A stretch of 64,000 bases of DNA from JAGQPD01 sp020426865 (GCA_041399065.1 JAWKTN010000010.1:310001-374000); one strand, 5' to 3'. Shown: positions 44,742 to 57,491, counted from the first letter of the stretch. Notes: a model not told the origin generated them from the sequence alone. Program-made: numbers and translations.

Positions 44742-45908
44742 ATGCCGAACAGTGTCGAGAGAGTTGCGCGGGTGATGGCGGGAATTCCAAGTTCAAATGC
44801 ATCGCTGTACCGCGAGATACGATTCTTGGTGGGGGATCCGGCGGCGATGGTGGAGTTGCCGATAGGAGGAGGCACCCAGCGGATGCTAATACTGCGGGAC
44901 ATTGAGATGGGGCGAGCGGCGCGGCATGCGCGGGTGGATCGCGTCCATTGTCCGGTGGACTTCACACCGAGTGACGGATTGTCGGGAGACCGTGAAACGG
45001 CGACAGCCCAAGCGGTTGCGGAATGCTTGCGACGCAACGATGTTACTCACGTTGTTGCCGATCGTTCCTTGCCGCTGATCTATGTCCATCAATTGCAGCA
45101 GGCTGGCATTTGGGTGGAGTGCGATCCGGAGTGGGGAGTGTTGGAAAGGCGGAGCAAGGATGCACAGGAGATTGTATGGTTGCGCGAGGCGCAGGCGACA
45201 ACCGAAGGGGCGATCGAAATGGCGTGCCGGATGGTCGCTCGGTCAACTGCTGCGGCCGACGGCAGTTTACAATACGACGGGGCGCCGCTCACGTCGGAGC
45301 GAATTCGAGCGGCGGTCAGTGTTTGGTTATTGGAGCGCGGGTACACGAATTCGCCGTCGATCATTGCGGGCGGTCCCGAAGGGGCGGACTGTCACAACTT
45401 GGGGCAGGGGACGTTGCGAACCGGAACACCGGTAATCATCGACATCTTTCCACGTTGCGATGCAACTCGCTACCACGGCGACTGCACTCGGACAGTGGTT
45501 CATGGTGACGTCCCCGACGAGGTTCTTCAAATGCATGCAGCAGTGGTAGCCGCCAAGCAGATGGCAACACGAGCGTGTCGCGCGGGGGCGACGGGGGAGC
45601 ATGTTCACGAGGCGACGGCAGCGGAGATGACGAGTCGCGGCTATCACATGGGACGTCCACCGGGCGACGCGTCGAAGGACTATTGCGGCATGCCGCATGG
45701 GACTGGGCATGGAATTGGGTTAGACGTCCATGAACCGCCGTTATTGGACCGGAGTGGACCGGTGTTGGTGGTAGGGGATGCGTTGACGATCGAACCGGGA
45801 TTGTATTGCGATGCAATTGGGGGTGTACGTGTGGAGGACATGGTGATTGTCACTGCCGACGGCTGCACGAATTTGAATCAACTTCCAGAAGGATTGGATT
45901 GGACCTAG
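44742..45908 (+). CDS. M24-family metallopeptidase (Xaa-Pro aminopeptidase-like)
   Basis: 388 aa from the ATG at 44742, with AGGGGAG immediately upstream and AGGGGG further up. The N-terminal 150 residues are the creatinase-type domain. The pita-bread domain carries all five metal ligands: Asp in VIIDIFPR, Asp in YHGDCTRTVV, His in GTGHGIGLDVHE, Glu in LTIEPGLYC and Glu in GVRVEDMV. It should remove an N-terminal residue, probably before proline, in the cytoplasm. The spacing of ligands is normal. Confidence 0.92.
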   Translation: MPNSVERVARVMAGIPSSNASLYREIRFLVGDPAAMVELPIGGGTQRMLILRDIEMGRAARHARVDRVHCPVDFTPSDGLSGDRETATAQAVAECLRRNDVTHVVADRSLPLIYVHQLQQAGIWVECDPEWGVLERRSKDAQEIVWLREAQATTEGAIEMACRMVARSTAAADGSLQYDGAPLTSERIRAAVSVWLLERGYTNSPSIIAGGPEGADCHNLGQGTLRTGTPVIIDIFPRCDATRYHGDCTRTVVHGDVPDEVLQMHAAVVAAKQMATRACRAGATGEHVHEATAAEMTSRGYHMGRPPGDASKDYCGMPHGTGHGIGLDVHEPPLLDRSGPVLVVGDALTIEPGLYCDAIGGVRVEDMVIVTADGCTNLNQLPEGLDWT

Positions 45909-46153
45909 GTCGCCCCTACGGACCGACTTCGGATGGCAGCGACGGCGTCTGAGCGGGTTGGGGCGTGATTATTGCGGCAGAGCGGCCACTTTTCTCGGCT
46001 TGCGGTGGGGCCCGTTCGCGGCGGGTTAATTTTTTGGTTACCGCTTGAGGAAATACCTGCCAACGTGCTACGCTGGGGAGATTTTACCCACGGCGTATTA
46101 TTGTATGCGCTGATGGCATCGAGCTGGAAAACCTACCGGAGAAGACTGTACCC

Positions 46154-49408
<3,255 letters not shown>

Positions 49409-49526
49409 CGCCAACCGACGATCGTGGCGCACTATTTGCTACAAAATTTACTGCTGCGGTGCTGTATACCGGACACGGCTTTCGTGTACTTTCCGGAAAA
49501 CAGCCCGTACCAAGGAGCATCGCCTC

Positions 49527-50465
49527 ATGAAACGATTCCAACGGATCCTGGCCGCCGTCGATCTTTCCGAAGCAGATCGGTTCGTTGCCGACGATCTCAA
49601 CGCGCATGCTCGCCAAATTGTCGACGACGCAATTTGGCTTGCCCGTACGGGCGGGGCAACCATTCGCTTTGCGTACGTTGTCGACTCGCCACTGTTGCAA
49701 CATATCGTCGATGAGGAACAAGAAGGAAGGCTGCCGGAAGGCTGCGAGGTGGTGAGCGAAAATGCACATGAGCGGCTGCAGATGTTGGTCGATGAGGCGA
49801 AGGCGCAGGGGGTGAAGGCGGACAAGGTATTGCGGTTTGGCAAAACGTGGGTTCAGCTGGTGCGGGAGGTATTGCAGAATCCGGTCGACGTTACGATCGC
49901 GGGTACACGGCGACTGGGACCGCTTCGGGCGGCGTTCATGGGGAGCACATCGCTAAAGTTATTGCGAAAATGCCCTTCTCCCGTCTGGATCACCAAGCCC
50001 CGGGGTGGGACGGGGCTACGATCGATCCTGGTCGCGCACGACTTGACCGACGTTGGCACATCGGCGCTCGGAATTGGTGCCGAGCTCGCTCAAATGCACG
50101 ACGCACGGTTGACGGTGGTGCACGTCTTGGAACACCACAGCGGCAACGTCGTTCTTCCTCCACCTTGCACCGAGGCGGATATCGCGGCGGCACGTGCCGC
50201 GGCCGAGCAGCGAATTGCGACGGAATTGGCGTATTACCCGACAAGACGGCCCGTCGATGTGGAGATCATAGTGGGACACGCCGCGGAAGGGATTTTGGAA
50301 TCCATTGCCAAGGGCAACGTCGACCTGGCGGTAATGGGGACTGTCGCCCGCACCGGAATCCGGGGAATTGTCATGGGAAACACAGCAGAGATGGTACTAC
50401 CACAGGTACCGTGTTCGGTGTTGGCCATCAAGCCATCCGACTTCATTTGCCCTTTAGCGACGTAA
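49527..50465 (+). CDS. Tandem universal stress protein (UspA) domains
   Basis: 312 aa from the ATG at 49527, which has AAGGAG 10 bp upstream. Two UspA domains: residues 1-150 (MKRFQRILAAVDLSEADRF ... VDVTIAGTRRLGPLRAAFMGSTSLKLLRKCPSPVWI) and 155-305 (LRSILVAHDLTDVGTSALGIGAELAQMHDARLTVVHV ... NVDLAVMGTVARTGIRGIVMGNTAEMVLPQVPCSVLAIKP). The second has the GxxGNTAE nucleotide-binding loop typical of ATP-binding Usp proteins; the first has GSTSLKLL instead. It is likely a stress-adaptation protein like UspE. It overlaps the next minus-strand gene by 12 bp at the 3' end. Confidence 0.93.
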   Translation: MKRFQRILAAVDLSEADRFVADDLNAHARQIVDDAIWLARTGGATIRFAYVVDSPLLQHIVDEEQEGRLPEGCEVVSENAHERLQMLVDEAKAQGVKADKVLRFGKTWVQLVREVLQNPVDVTIAGTRRLGPLRAAFMGSTSLKLLRKCPSPVWITKPRGGTGLRSILVAHDLTDVGTSALGIGAELAQMHDARLTVVHVLEHHSGNVVLPPPCTEADIAAARAAAEQRIATELAYYPTRRPVDVEIIVGHAAEGILESIAKGNVDLAVMGTVARTGIRGIVMGNTAEMVLPQVPCSVLAIKPSDFICPLAT

Positions 50466-53141
50466 TGGCTGAAGTTTCTGGGCAACATTGGGGGGCGTTG
50501 AACTGTCGGCCTCGGTCACGGCCAATCCGATCCATCCGTCGCGGACAACAAACTGTCCGATCTGCAGGCCTTTTGTCGCCGGATGGTTGGCCACAGCAGG
50601 AGGGAGGAGAGGAATGGGGCGATGGCGTGACAAGGCCTTGGTAAAGATCGCTCGTAGTGCCACACGGTCGCCCAATCGCAGTCGCTGCCCGTCCAAACCA
50701 ATCGTTTCCTCACGCTGTAACGTGGCGCTCATTCCGTTGGCAACGGGGGCGTAGTCGGCGGACACGATGAAATCTCGCCAATGTTTAGCGCCATCGGTCA
50801 GTTCCGCGATAGAAAGGACCAGCGAGACGCGACCGTCTTTACAAGAAATCGAAATGGGGCGTTCGTCGGCCAGTCGAATTTGGATTCCTTCCGGGACTTC
50901 CTCCAGCATCGATTCGTCCAAGCCGTCCACGCGTTCAATCACCTTGCGTAACATTTCGTCCAATTTCATGGTGCGTCCGGCCAGCCCCAGCTGTTCGACC
51001 AGGTTGTTGACCGCCGATTGGTGAATTTGCAGGCTCATGACACTATCGGCAGCGGCCAAGGGTCGAGCGGTATGGGCTGCCAGTTGGTAGTCAGTGGCCA
51101 GTCGACAACGGATGATTGCACGGTCCTCCGTCGTGCGCATTTCCACGGCGGTTGGATCGAGCGAGAGTGCCTGCAATGGTTCCAGAAGTTTTTCGCGCAT
51201 CTTCTGTTGAGCCACGAACACCTGTTCTTGAACTCGCTGGTCGATTTGCTCTTGCGCCTGTTTGGTCACTTTTCTTTCGAACAGACGACGTGCGAGGAAG
51301 CGATGTTTGTCGTGTTCCTGCCGCGCGATGTCTCGGACAATTGTCCCAAGCAGTGGAAACCCGTCAAACTCGGTACGGACTCCGTTCAGCCGCGTATTGG
51401 CTTGAGCGACGGCGTCGGTATTGCCAATCCGCATGCCCCGTTCGTCCATCAAGAACACTTTCTCGGCGAAGTAGTGTGACAAACCGCGATTGAATAGCGT
51501 GACAGGTCCCTTGCGAGCGTGCGTATCAGCCCGTACGGTTCCGGACGCTTCGAGTCGCATCCGCAATCTTCGCGCATCCGGCAGCAACCGTACTCGGACG
51601 CGCGCCATGGCACGACTGTTGCCACGCACTTCCGCTCCCATCAATGTGTCTGCGACGGGTTGGGTGTAATCCTGTTCGTTGGGCATGATGCGATTAATAA
51701 AGTCCTCGCTCACCGACAGTCGCACATTCGCATTGCGATAGTGGGTTCCCAAGTACTCGCCCAATTGCGATTGTGTTTCCTGTGACGACCACCTGAGGGC
51801 GTTCCAGGCATCGGAAACATCACGCGCGTGCTGCGAGTCCTGCTTCGCTTCGAACTGCTCGACATTCAACAGCAACTCATCGACGATAATCGGTTCATCG
51901 GACCAGACCCGCAGCACCGTGCGCAACTCCGTCAATGGCGGCGAATTGAAGAATCGGGCAATCTGCGGGTCCGCCGAGGTGTTTCGCATGCGATCCAGAA
52001 TGCGGCGGGCAACCAGCCGACGCGTCTGGGTGTCCTGCGCATCCGCACTGACAGTCAGCGACTGCAATTCATCCAACATCAAGAACACCGTCCATGTTTC
52101 CGCATGCGAGCTGCCAGCGATCTTCGTTCGGACGCCATCGACAGCGATCGCCATGTGACGCAGCTTCGCCTGTTCGTCTCCCAGCACGGTGGGGCCGGCG
52201 TGCCCGAGGTGACTGCGATGCACGAACTGCCACACGCCCAGTCGCCGCTGTAGTGAATAGGCAGCTTGTCGCACTCGCGTTTGAAATTCTGGATCGATGT
52301 TCGGCGGAATTTCCGGCCGCGACAGAACCTGCAGATGGGCAAGCAGAATCCCCAGCTTTGGGTCGGACCAGTTCGTTGTCGCCACGAGCTCCTTTACCGC
52401 CGACAATGCCGACGTAGCCCACGGCGAGTTGTATGGGGGGGCGGTGAGCACTTCAAGTTCTGACAGGAGTGCCGTCGGTTCGGCCCAGTTTGCACGATTC
52501 TCCTCCGTCACCGTTGCTGGCCCTTCCGATACTGGGCCCACATTCGTGGTTGAGTGCGTCTCCGTCGTGGCGTCCACAACCGTTGCATCGCCTGCCACTA
52601 TGTTTGCGGCGGGCAGATCGTCCTCCTCCCATTGGTAGGGAGGAACTGGCGATGGCGCAGGATACACACTGGCAAATGACGGCGAACCGGTCAGCAATTC
52701 GAACGGGCTGGCGACGCTACGTGCGGAAGCGGCCTGAAACAAAGTTGGGTCAATCCGCACGGTCCCCCGCGTCGTCTGGCGACCAATTGCTTCGTCGAGT
52801 GGTTGCTTTACAGTCAGCAGGTATTCGTGAAAATGCTTGTCGACTTCAGCGACGACATCATTGTCGGATTTGGGACGGCTATCGAACGCCATCAGGTCCT
52901 TAGGCGCTTGCAGTCGTCGCGTTGGTGCCATCGACTCGTCGTCGACCCGCACGGTCGTACCGTAAGGCGTTGTGAGTCGATAGTAGAGGTAGCCCGGACA
53001 GTTGGAGATTGAGACTTTTGTCGACGAAAACTCCGCCGCGAATCCAATTCCAATCGCCCGTGCCAAAAACGAGACCACCAATATCGAGATGAGGGTCGCG
53101 GTGAACTGGTTTGCCAAAAAATACACACGTGCTTTGTTACT
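50454..53141 (-). CDS. Large membrane-anchored protein of unknown function
   Basis: 895 aa from a GTG at 53141 with AGGGAG 7 bp upstream; an ATG at 53177 is an alternative. A single membrane segment (FTATLISILVVSFLARAIGIGF) near the N-terminus anchors a long body. Segments such as ISNCPGYLYYRLTTPYGTTVRVDD, LLSELEVLTAPPYNSPWATSAL and GTHYRNANVRLSVSEDFINRIMP look like ordinary folded protein, and residues about 590-680 are helical and rich in charge (FLARRLFERKVTKQAQEQIDQRVQEQ). No catalytic motif or named domain is recognised. Probably periplasmic, and perhaps restricted to related Planctomycetes. Confidence 0.8.
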   Translation of the reverse strand, partial: SNKARVYFLANQFTATLISILVVSFLARAIGIGFAAEFSSTKVSISNCPGYLYYRLTTPYGTTVRVDDESMAPTRRLQAPKDLMAFDSRPKSDNDVVAEVDKHFHEYLLTVKQPLDEAIGRQTTRGTVRIDPTLFQAASARSVASPFELLTGSPSFASVYPAPSPVPPYQWEEDDLPAANIVAGDATVVDATTETHSTTNVGPVSEGPATVTEENRANWAEPTALLSELEVLTAPPYNSPWATSALSAVKELVATTNWSDPKLGILLAHLQVLSRPEIPPNIDPEFQTRVRQAAYSLQRRLGVWQFVHRSHLGHAGPTVLGDEQAKLRHMAIAVDGVRTKIAGSSHAETWTVFLMLDELQSLTVSADAQDTQTRRLVARRILDRMRNTSADPQIARFFNSPPLTELRTVLRVWSDEPIIVDELLLNVEQFEAKQDSQHARDVSDAWNALRWSSQETQSQLGEYLGTHYRNANVRLSVSEDFINRIMPNEQDYTQPVADTLMGAEVRGNSRAMARVRVRLLPDARRLRMRLEASGTVRADTHARKGPVTLFNRGLSHYFAEKVFLMDERGMRIGNTDAVAQANTRLNGVRTEFDGFPLLGTIVRDIARQEHDKHRFLARRLFERKVTKQAQEQIDQRVQEQVFVAQQKMREKLLEPLQALSLDPTAVEMRTTEDRAIIRCRLATDYQLAAHTARPLAAADSVMSLQIHQSAVNNLVEQLGLAGRTMKLDEMLRKVIERVDGLDESMLEEVPEGIQIRLADERPISISCKDGRVSLVLSIAELTDGAKHWRDFIVSADYAPVANGMSATLQREETIGLDGQRLRLGDRVALRAIFTKALSRHRPIPLLPPAVANHPATKGLQIGQFVVRDGWIGLAVTEADSSTPPNVAQKLQPLRR

Positions 53142-53340
53142 CACGGCCGTCTCCCTGGCCAATGCCCTCAGGCCCATTCTATTCCATGGGCCTTCCAATC
53201 CAACGAACTCCCTTCCACAAAGATCGGTATCCACGTGCAATCAAATGGAACGTGATTGCCAGCACGTTGGCGCAGCTCGCACTACAAGCGGGAATATGTA
53301 GCAAATATCCCGATTACCGCAATCACGAAAACCGCAATCA

Positions 53341-53703
53341 TTATGGCTGAAGTACCGTGTCTTCGTGCTCGTAGCCTGGAGCACACGTGCAGAGGAACTT
53401 GAGAGTTTCCTGTCCGGTGTTCGTGATCTGATGCAAAGCACCGGGGGGAATCGCGATTGCATCGCCGGGGGACACATTGCGAGTTAGTCCGTCGATCATC
53501 ATGAGAGCCGTTCCCTGGAGAATATAGTATATCTCTTCCGTTACCGGATGATAGTGCGGCGTCGTAGACGCACCCACCGGTAATCGAGCTTCCGCCAGGC
53601 TCTGCTGCCGTATACACGAGTTGCGATGTGCCAACAGCTCGCGGATTTCCGATCCGTCGGCCGTGATAAAGGGCTTCACGTCATTGACATTGATCACATC
53701 CAT
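53341..53703 (-). CDS. Single-domain cupin protein
   Basis: 120 aa from the ATG at 53703, with AGGA upstream. Cupin motif 1 is TTPHYHPVTEEIYYILQGTALMMIDG, with two His and a Glu as metal ligands; motif 2 is DAIAIPPGALHQITNTG, with the third His. The short length fits a small metal-binding cupin that may be an isomerase, dioxygenase or sugar-binding protein. It lies 32 bp after rsmD on the same strand. Confidence 0.9.
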   Translation of the reverse strand: MDVINVNDVKPFITADGSEIRELLAHRNSCIRQQSLAEARLPVGASTTPHYHPVTEEIYYILQGTALMMIDGLTRNVSPGDAIAIPPGALHQITNTGQETLKFLCTCAPGYEHEDTVLQP

Positions 53704-53735
53704 TTTGAATCCTGGCTCCCTGTGGCTAATTCGTT

Positions 53736-54365
53736 TTACTCGCTGCGCGAGGTCGCCGGTGTACGATGAATGGCAATCACCGCTGGCGAATACGCGCGCA
53801 CGTCCCAGCGCTCGGCAGATGGAAGCATATTTGTGTCCCAGAGACTGTCGCACTCTACTACGAACAGGCTCCGGTCAGGTATCGATTGCATCAGCGAGCC
53901 AATAAGCGCGAGCATGTCGGTGGTCCGCTCGTGATACAATCGGTATGGGGGAGAGCAGAAGATGGAACACGGGCTTCCCGACAGATCGGGCAATTGTCGG
54001 GACCAGAAAAACGTGTCACCAGCAAACACCGTCACGCGTTCTTGCACGTTCAAGCTGGCGGCATTCTCCTCCAGCAGCCGCGCCGTGGGGAAGTGCCGTT
54101 CGATTGCCAGAATCTGCTCGGCCCCACGGCTAAGCGCCTCAAACGACAAGGCCCCGGTACCCGCGAAGAGGTCGATGACGTGGGTCCCCACGACATCGGT
54201 CCCGATCAAGTTGAACATCGCTTCGCGAACCCGTTCTTTCATCGGGCGAGTCCGGCTGTCGCCTGAATAACGGATCTTGCGACCTCGCAACTGCCCCCCG
54301 ATAATGCGCAAGTCGGAACCGATATTTTTTTCAGAACCGATATTTTTTCCCGATTTCTTGCCCAT
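53736..54365 (-). CDS. rsmD: 16S rRNA (guanine(966)-N(2))-methyltransferase
   Basis: 209 aa from the ATG at 54365; a TTG 45 bp upstream is possible. Family signature: LRIIGGQLRGRKIRYSGDSRTRPMKERVREAMFNLIG, then VIDLFAGTGALSFEALSRGAEQILAIE (SAM site). The catalytic motif reads SPPY (Ser138) where RsmD normally has DPPY or NPPY. It methylates G966 of 16S rRNA. Near the N-terminus an 18-bp duplication repeats KNIGS. The cupin gene follows on the same strand. Confidence 0.9.
   Translation of the reverse strand: MGKKSGKNIGSEKNIGSDLRIIGGQLRGRKIRYSGDSRTRPMKERVREAMFNLIGTDVVGTHVIDLFAGTGALSFEALSRGAEQILAIERHFPTARLLEENAASLNVQERVTVFAGDTFFWSRQLPDLSGSPCSIFCSPPYRLYHERTTDMLALIGSLMQSIPDRSLFVVECDSLWDTNMLPSAERWDVRAYSPAVIAIHRTPATSRSE
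54316..54351 (-). repeat. 18-bp tandem duplication in rsmD
   Basis: GAACCGATATTTTTT occurs in two adjacent 18-bp units (54316-54333, 54334-54351). In the protein it gives KNIGSE KNIGSD between the start and the conserved domain. The frame is kept. Confidence 0.9.
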
Positions 54366-54534
54366 TCCCACCGATCGTCGCGGATAGACGCCACGACCAC
54401 GTCCCGCCAAAATTGCACGCTGTGACCCATTTCGCTGTGAGCAGCGTATGGTATTTTGTTATGCTAACCTAGCGATATCGAGTGTAAACATCAAGGCAAA
54501 ACGAGCCAATTCCGAAATGACGGAGGATACGTAT

Positions 54535-54579
54535 ATGTCGAACAGGACTATGTCGAAGAGAACTATGTCGAAGAGAACT
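54535..54579 (+). repeat. 15-bp tandem repeat at start codon
   Basis: Three 15-bp units based on ATGTCGAAGAGAACT (54535, 54550, 54565) cover the first 15 codons. Each unit brings its own in-frame ATG, so the repeat adds possible start codons. Confidence 0.9.
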
Positions 54580-55983
54580 GTTTCTTGGGCACTTTGCACT
54601 TTATTATCTGTAGCCCCCGTGTCCTACGCTCTTGCTCAGGACGAAGGGGCAACCGAGACCAATTCGGAAGCGACCGCTACTTCGACCGAAGCGTCGAGCG
54701 ACTCTAGCGAAAACGCCGCCGAGGCAACGGGCGAATCCGACGATTCCCCGGCTGAATCGGCAACAGCTTCAGACGTGGAGACGACGGAGACGGTAGAAGC
54801 CGAAACCGAAGCAACGGCATCAACCGAGCCAACGGCATCAACCGAGCCAACGGCGTCGGCATCAGCAACAGACAACGGCACCGAGGATACCCAGGCCGGA
54901 TCAGAGGGCACCGAGCCGCCGAAGCCCGCCGCGCCGGCTCCCGACGCCGATCTCCCGACCGGCGATGCCAAGCAGCAATTTGCCGCCACGTTTGCCAAGT
55001 GGAGGGATCTGCTCGTTGCGTTGCGCGAGTTGCAGGCGGAGTATTCGATCGCGGAAGACGAACAACTGGAAGGACTGGAAAAACGCTGGGAAGAGAAGAT
55101 CGCTGCCGGCAATGCCCTGGCAGAAGACCTGCGTCGCGATGCGATCGCCGCATATCGCGCCGACCCAGAAGGGGACCGCGAGCTGACAAAGTTGCTCGTA
55201 TCGATGACCAAGGACGACTATGAGGCGGACCAATATAGCCGCTCCGTCGAGATCGGACAATTGCTATCGGACAACAACTGTTTTGTGCGTGAAGTAAACG
55301 ACATTACTGGCAAAGCCGCGTTCGGGATGGACAACTTCGACTTGGCGGAGCAGTACTTGAACAAGGCCGAGGAATTGGGTGTCCTATCCGACGAAGGACG
55401 CAATTTGATCGCGGAAATCCCCGAATACAAGGAGTTCTGGAAGACGGAACAGGAGCTTCGCGAGAAGGAAGCACTGACGAATGATTTGCCTCGCGTGAAA
55501 ATGACAACCAGCGAGGGGGAAATCATCATTGAACTTTTTGAGAACGAGGCCCCCGACACTGTGGGCAACTTTATCAGCCTCGTCGAAAAAGGATACTACG
55601 ATGGTCTGATCTTTCACCGCGTACTTCCGGGGTTTATGGCTCAAGGTGGCGATCCGGACGGCAACGGCTCCGGTGGCCCTGGATATCGGATCTATTGCGA
55701 GTGCGACTTGCCAAATCACCGCAATCATTTCCAGGGTTCGTTGAGCATGGCACACGCGGGCAAAGACTCAGGGGGATCGCAATTCTTCTTGACCTTCCGT
55801 CCGACCCCGCACTTGAATGGCAAGCACACGGTATTCGGTCGAGTGATCGAGGGCTTGGACGTCTTACCAAAACTGCATCGGATCGATCCCGAGAAGAACA
55901 GCGACATGGAGCCATCAAAGATCGTCCGTGCCGAAGTCCTTCGCAAACGCGAACACGAATATCGCCCGAACAAAGTGCAATAA
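54535..55983 (+). CDS. Exported cyclophilin-type peptidyl-prolyl isomerase
   Basis: 482 aa. The ATG at 54535 follows GGAGG by 8 bp, the best ribosome site in this stretch. The N-terminus repeats MSKRT three times before a signal peptide (SWALCTLLSVAPVSYALAQ). Residues 38-140 are a low-complexity Ala/Thr/Ser/Glu linker, and 145-310 a helical, TPR-like part (FDLAEQYLNKAEELGVL). The C-terminal cyclophilin domain has TTSEGEIIIELFENEAPDTVGNFISLVEKGYYDG, LIFHRVLPGFMAQGGDPDGNGSGGPGY and SLSMAHAGKDSGGSQFFLTF. It should catalyse proline isomerisation of periplasmic proteins. Confidence 0.93.
   Translation: MSNRTMSKRTMSKRTVSWALCTLLSVAPVSYALAQDEGATETNSEATATSTEASSDSSENAAEATGESDDSPAESATASDVETTETVEAETEATASTEPTASTEPTASASATDNGTEDTQAGSEGTEPPKPAAPAPDADLPTGDAKQQFAATFAKWRDLLVALRELQAEYSIAEDEQLEGLEKRWEEKIAAGNALAEDLRRDAIAAYRADPEGDRELTKLLVSMTKDDYEADQYSRSVEIGQLLSDNNCFVREVNDITGKAAFGMDNFDLAEQYLNKAEELGVLSDEGRNLIAEIPEYKEFWKTEQELREKEALTNDLPRVKMTTSEGEIIIELFENEAPDTVGNFISLVEKGYYDGLIFHRVLPGFMAQGGDPDGNGSGGPGYRIYCECDLPNHRNHFQGSLSMAHAGKDSGGSQFFLTFRPTPHLNGKHTVFGRVIEGLDVLPKLHRIDPEKNSDMEPSKIVRAEVLRKREHEYRPNKVQ
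54814..54849 (+). repeat. 18-bp tandem duplication in linker
   Basis: ACGGCATCAACCGAGCCA occurs twice in a row (54814-54831, 54832-54849), followed by a partial third copy. It lengthens the TASTEP linker of the cyclophilin protein and keeps the frame. Confidence 0.9.
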
Positions 55984-55995
55984 ACGAGTGCGATC

Positions 55996-56030
55996 AGGGC
56001 GCGCCATGACCACCAGATGGGGCGCCCTTT
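55996..56030 (+). terminator. Possible terminator between convergent genes
   Basis: AGGGCGC (55996-56002) pairs with GCGCCCT (56022-56028) across a loop of 19 nt, followed by TTGTACTT. The T-run is weak. It lies between the cyclophilin gene and convergent mutY. Confidence 0.45.
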
Positions 56031-56066
56031 GTACTTCATATCCCGTAGGTCCTGTTCGGTCCCTAT

Positions 56067-57239
56067 TCAACACGAACGTTTTGTTTCACCACCGGCTAGC
56101 ATCTTGGCGATCTTCCGCCCGGTGGTGCTCAACGGGAGCTGATCGAGTTCGTCGCAACGCAACCATTTTCGTTCATTGTTGGCGGCGTTTGATTGTTTGC
56201 CAAGCGGCAATGCCAAGTGACACTCGAGTGTAATACGATAACGCGTCACACCGTGCTTGATTGTCGCAAGATGTCGATGCATCTTCAACCGATTGCCCGT
56301 CAGTTCTTCGATACGATGCAAGAACTCGCGGTCATCGGCCACCGCGGCGATGTCCGGATCGCGTTGGGCCCGAGGAAAGTCCCATAATCCGGCCCAGCGC
56401 TCACCTGCCTGACAACGCCTCAGCAGGAACCGGTTCCCATCCTGCACAACGATTGCCGCCTCCAGCAGTGATGTGAACTCAGTCCGCTTGCCGATCGCCG
56501 GAATCAGCTCGACCTGTTCCCGCTCGTAGGCAACACAGAGCTTTCTTGCCGGGCACTTTTGGCAGTCGGGATTCTTGGGAGTGCAGACGAGGCTGCCGAG
56601 CTCCATCACGGCCTGATTGAAACGACCGGGTTGCGCTTTGGGTACCAACCGTTCGGCAAACGCCCACAACAGTTTCTGACCGGGACCCTTTGTCGGCATG
56701 CCAGGATATGCCAAAAGTCGAGCGAACAAACGCAATGTATTGGCTTCGAGAATGGGCTGCGCCTGATCCATTGCGATCGACAGAATGGCTCCCGCCGTGT
56801 AGCGGCCGATTCCTGGCAATGACTGCAAAATCTTGATATCGGTCGGCAAAACGCCATCATGCTCGTTTGTGACCACTTGAGCTGCCGCGTGCAACTGGCG
56901 AGCACGTCGATAATAGCCAAGACCTTCCCATTGCCTGAACACCGACTGTTCGTCTGCCGCCGCCAGTGCCGCGACATCAGGAAACGCAGCCATAAAGCGC
57001 TCGAAGTATGCCTTTACCGTCTCCACCTGCGTCTGCTGCAGCATGATCTCGCTGACCCACACGCGATACGGATCGCGACTGTTTCGCCAAGGCAAATCGC
57101 GGCGGTGGTCCGCATACCAGCGGACAATCCGTTGACGAAATCGCCGTACCCAGTCGGGATCGGGCAACAACGGATCGTCGTCTCGGCGGTTGGATGCCGA
57201 AGCTTGACTCTTCGAGCCGAATCTTTTCCGTTTCGCCAC
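56067..57239 (-). CDS. mutY: A/G-specific adenine DNA glycosylase
   Basis: 390 aa from a GTG with AAAGGA upstream. The glycosylase domain has DLPWRNSRDPYRVWVSEIMLQQTQVETV with the catalytic Glu, and LQSLPGIGRYTAGAIL (helix-hairpin-helix). The 4Fe-4S loop CTPKNPDCQKCPARKLC has the exact C-x6-C-x2-C-x5-C spacing. The C-terminal NUDIX-like domain recognises 8-oxoG (LLEAAIVVQDGNRFLLRRC). It removes A opposite 8-oxoG. Where E. coli has the conserved Asp138 in ILDGNV, this protein reads ILEANT (Glu165). Confidence 0.93.
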   Translation of the reverse strand: MAKRKRFGSKSQASASNRRDDDPLLPDPDWVRRFRQRIVRWYADHRRDLPWRNSRDPYRVWVSEIMLQQTQVETVKAYFERFMAAFPDVAALAAADEQSVFRQWEGLGYYRRARQLHAAAQVVTNEHDGVLPTDIKILQSLPGIGRYTAGAILSIAMDQAQPILEANTLRLFARLLAYPGMPTKGPGQKLLWAFAERLVPKAQPGRFNQAVMELGSLVCTPKNPDCQKCPARKLCVAYEREQVELIPAIGKRTEFTSLLEAAIVVQDGNRFLLRRCQAGERWAGLWDFPRAQRDPDIAAVADDREFLHRIEELTGNRLKMHRHLATIKHGVTRYRITLECHLALPLGKQSNAANNERKWLRCDELDQLPLSTTGRKIAKMLAGGETKRSC

Positions 57240-57491
57240 ACCAGTCCTTTCTGCTTTCGAAGCCGAGGGGGGTAGGGGTTTCGATCAAAGTGAACGGGAG
57301 CCCTACGGTAGTGGGCACGACTTGGAGAGTCAAGCAACGGCATCGAACTTCAATTGTTTTTCCAATTTTCTTTTCGATTCCCGGAAGCGACGTGCCGATA
57401 TAACGGCTAAGGTGACTTTGTCGATTGCGCAAGACACGCTGCTAGCGAGGTTGCCAACAGCATTTACGACGATCAAAAGGCAGGACCATCC

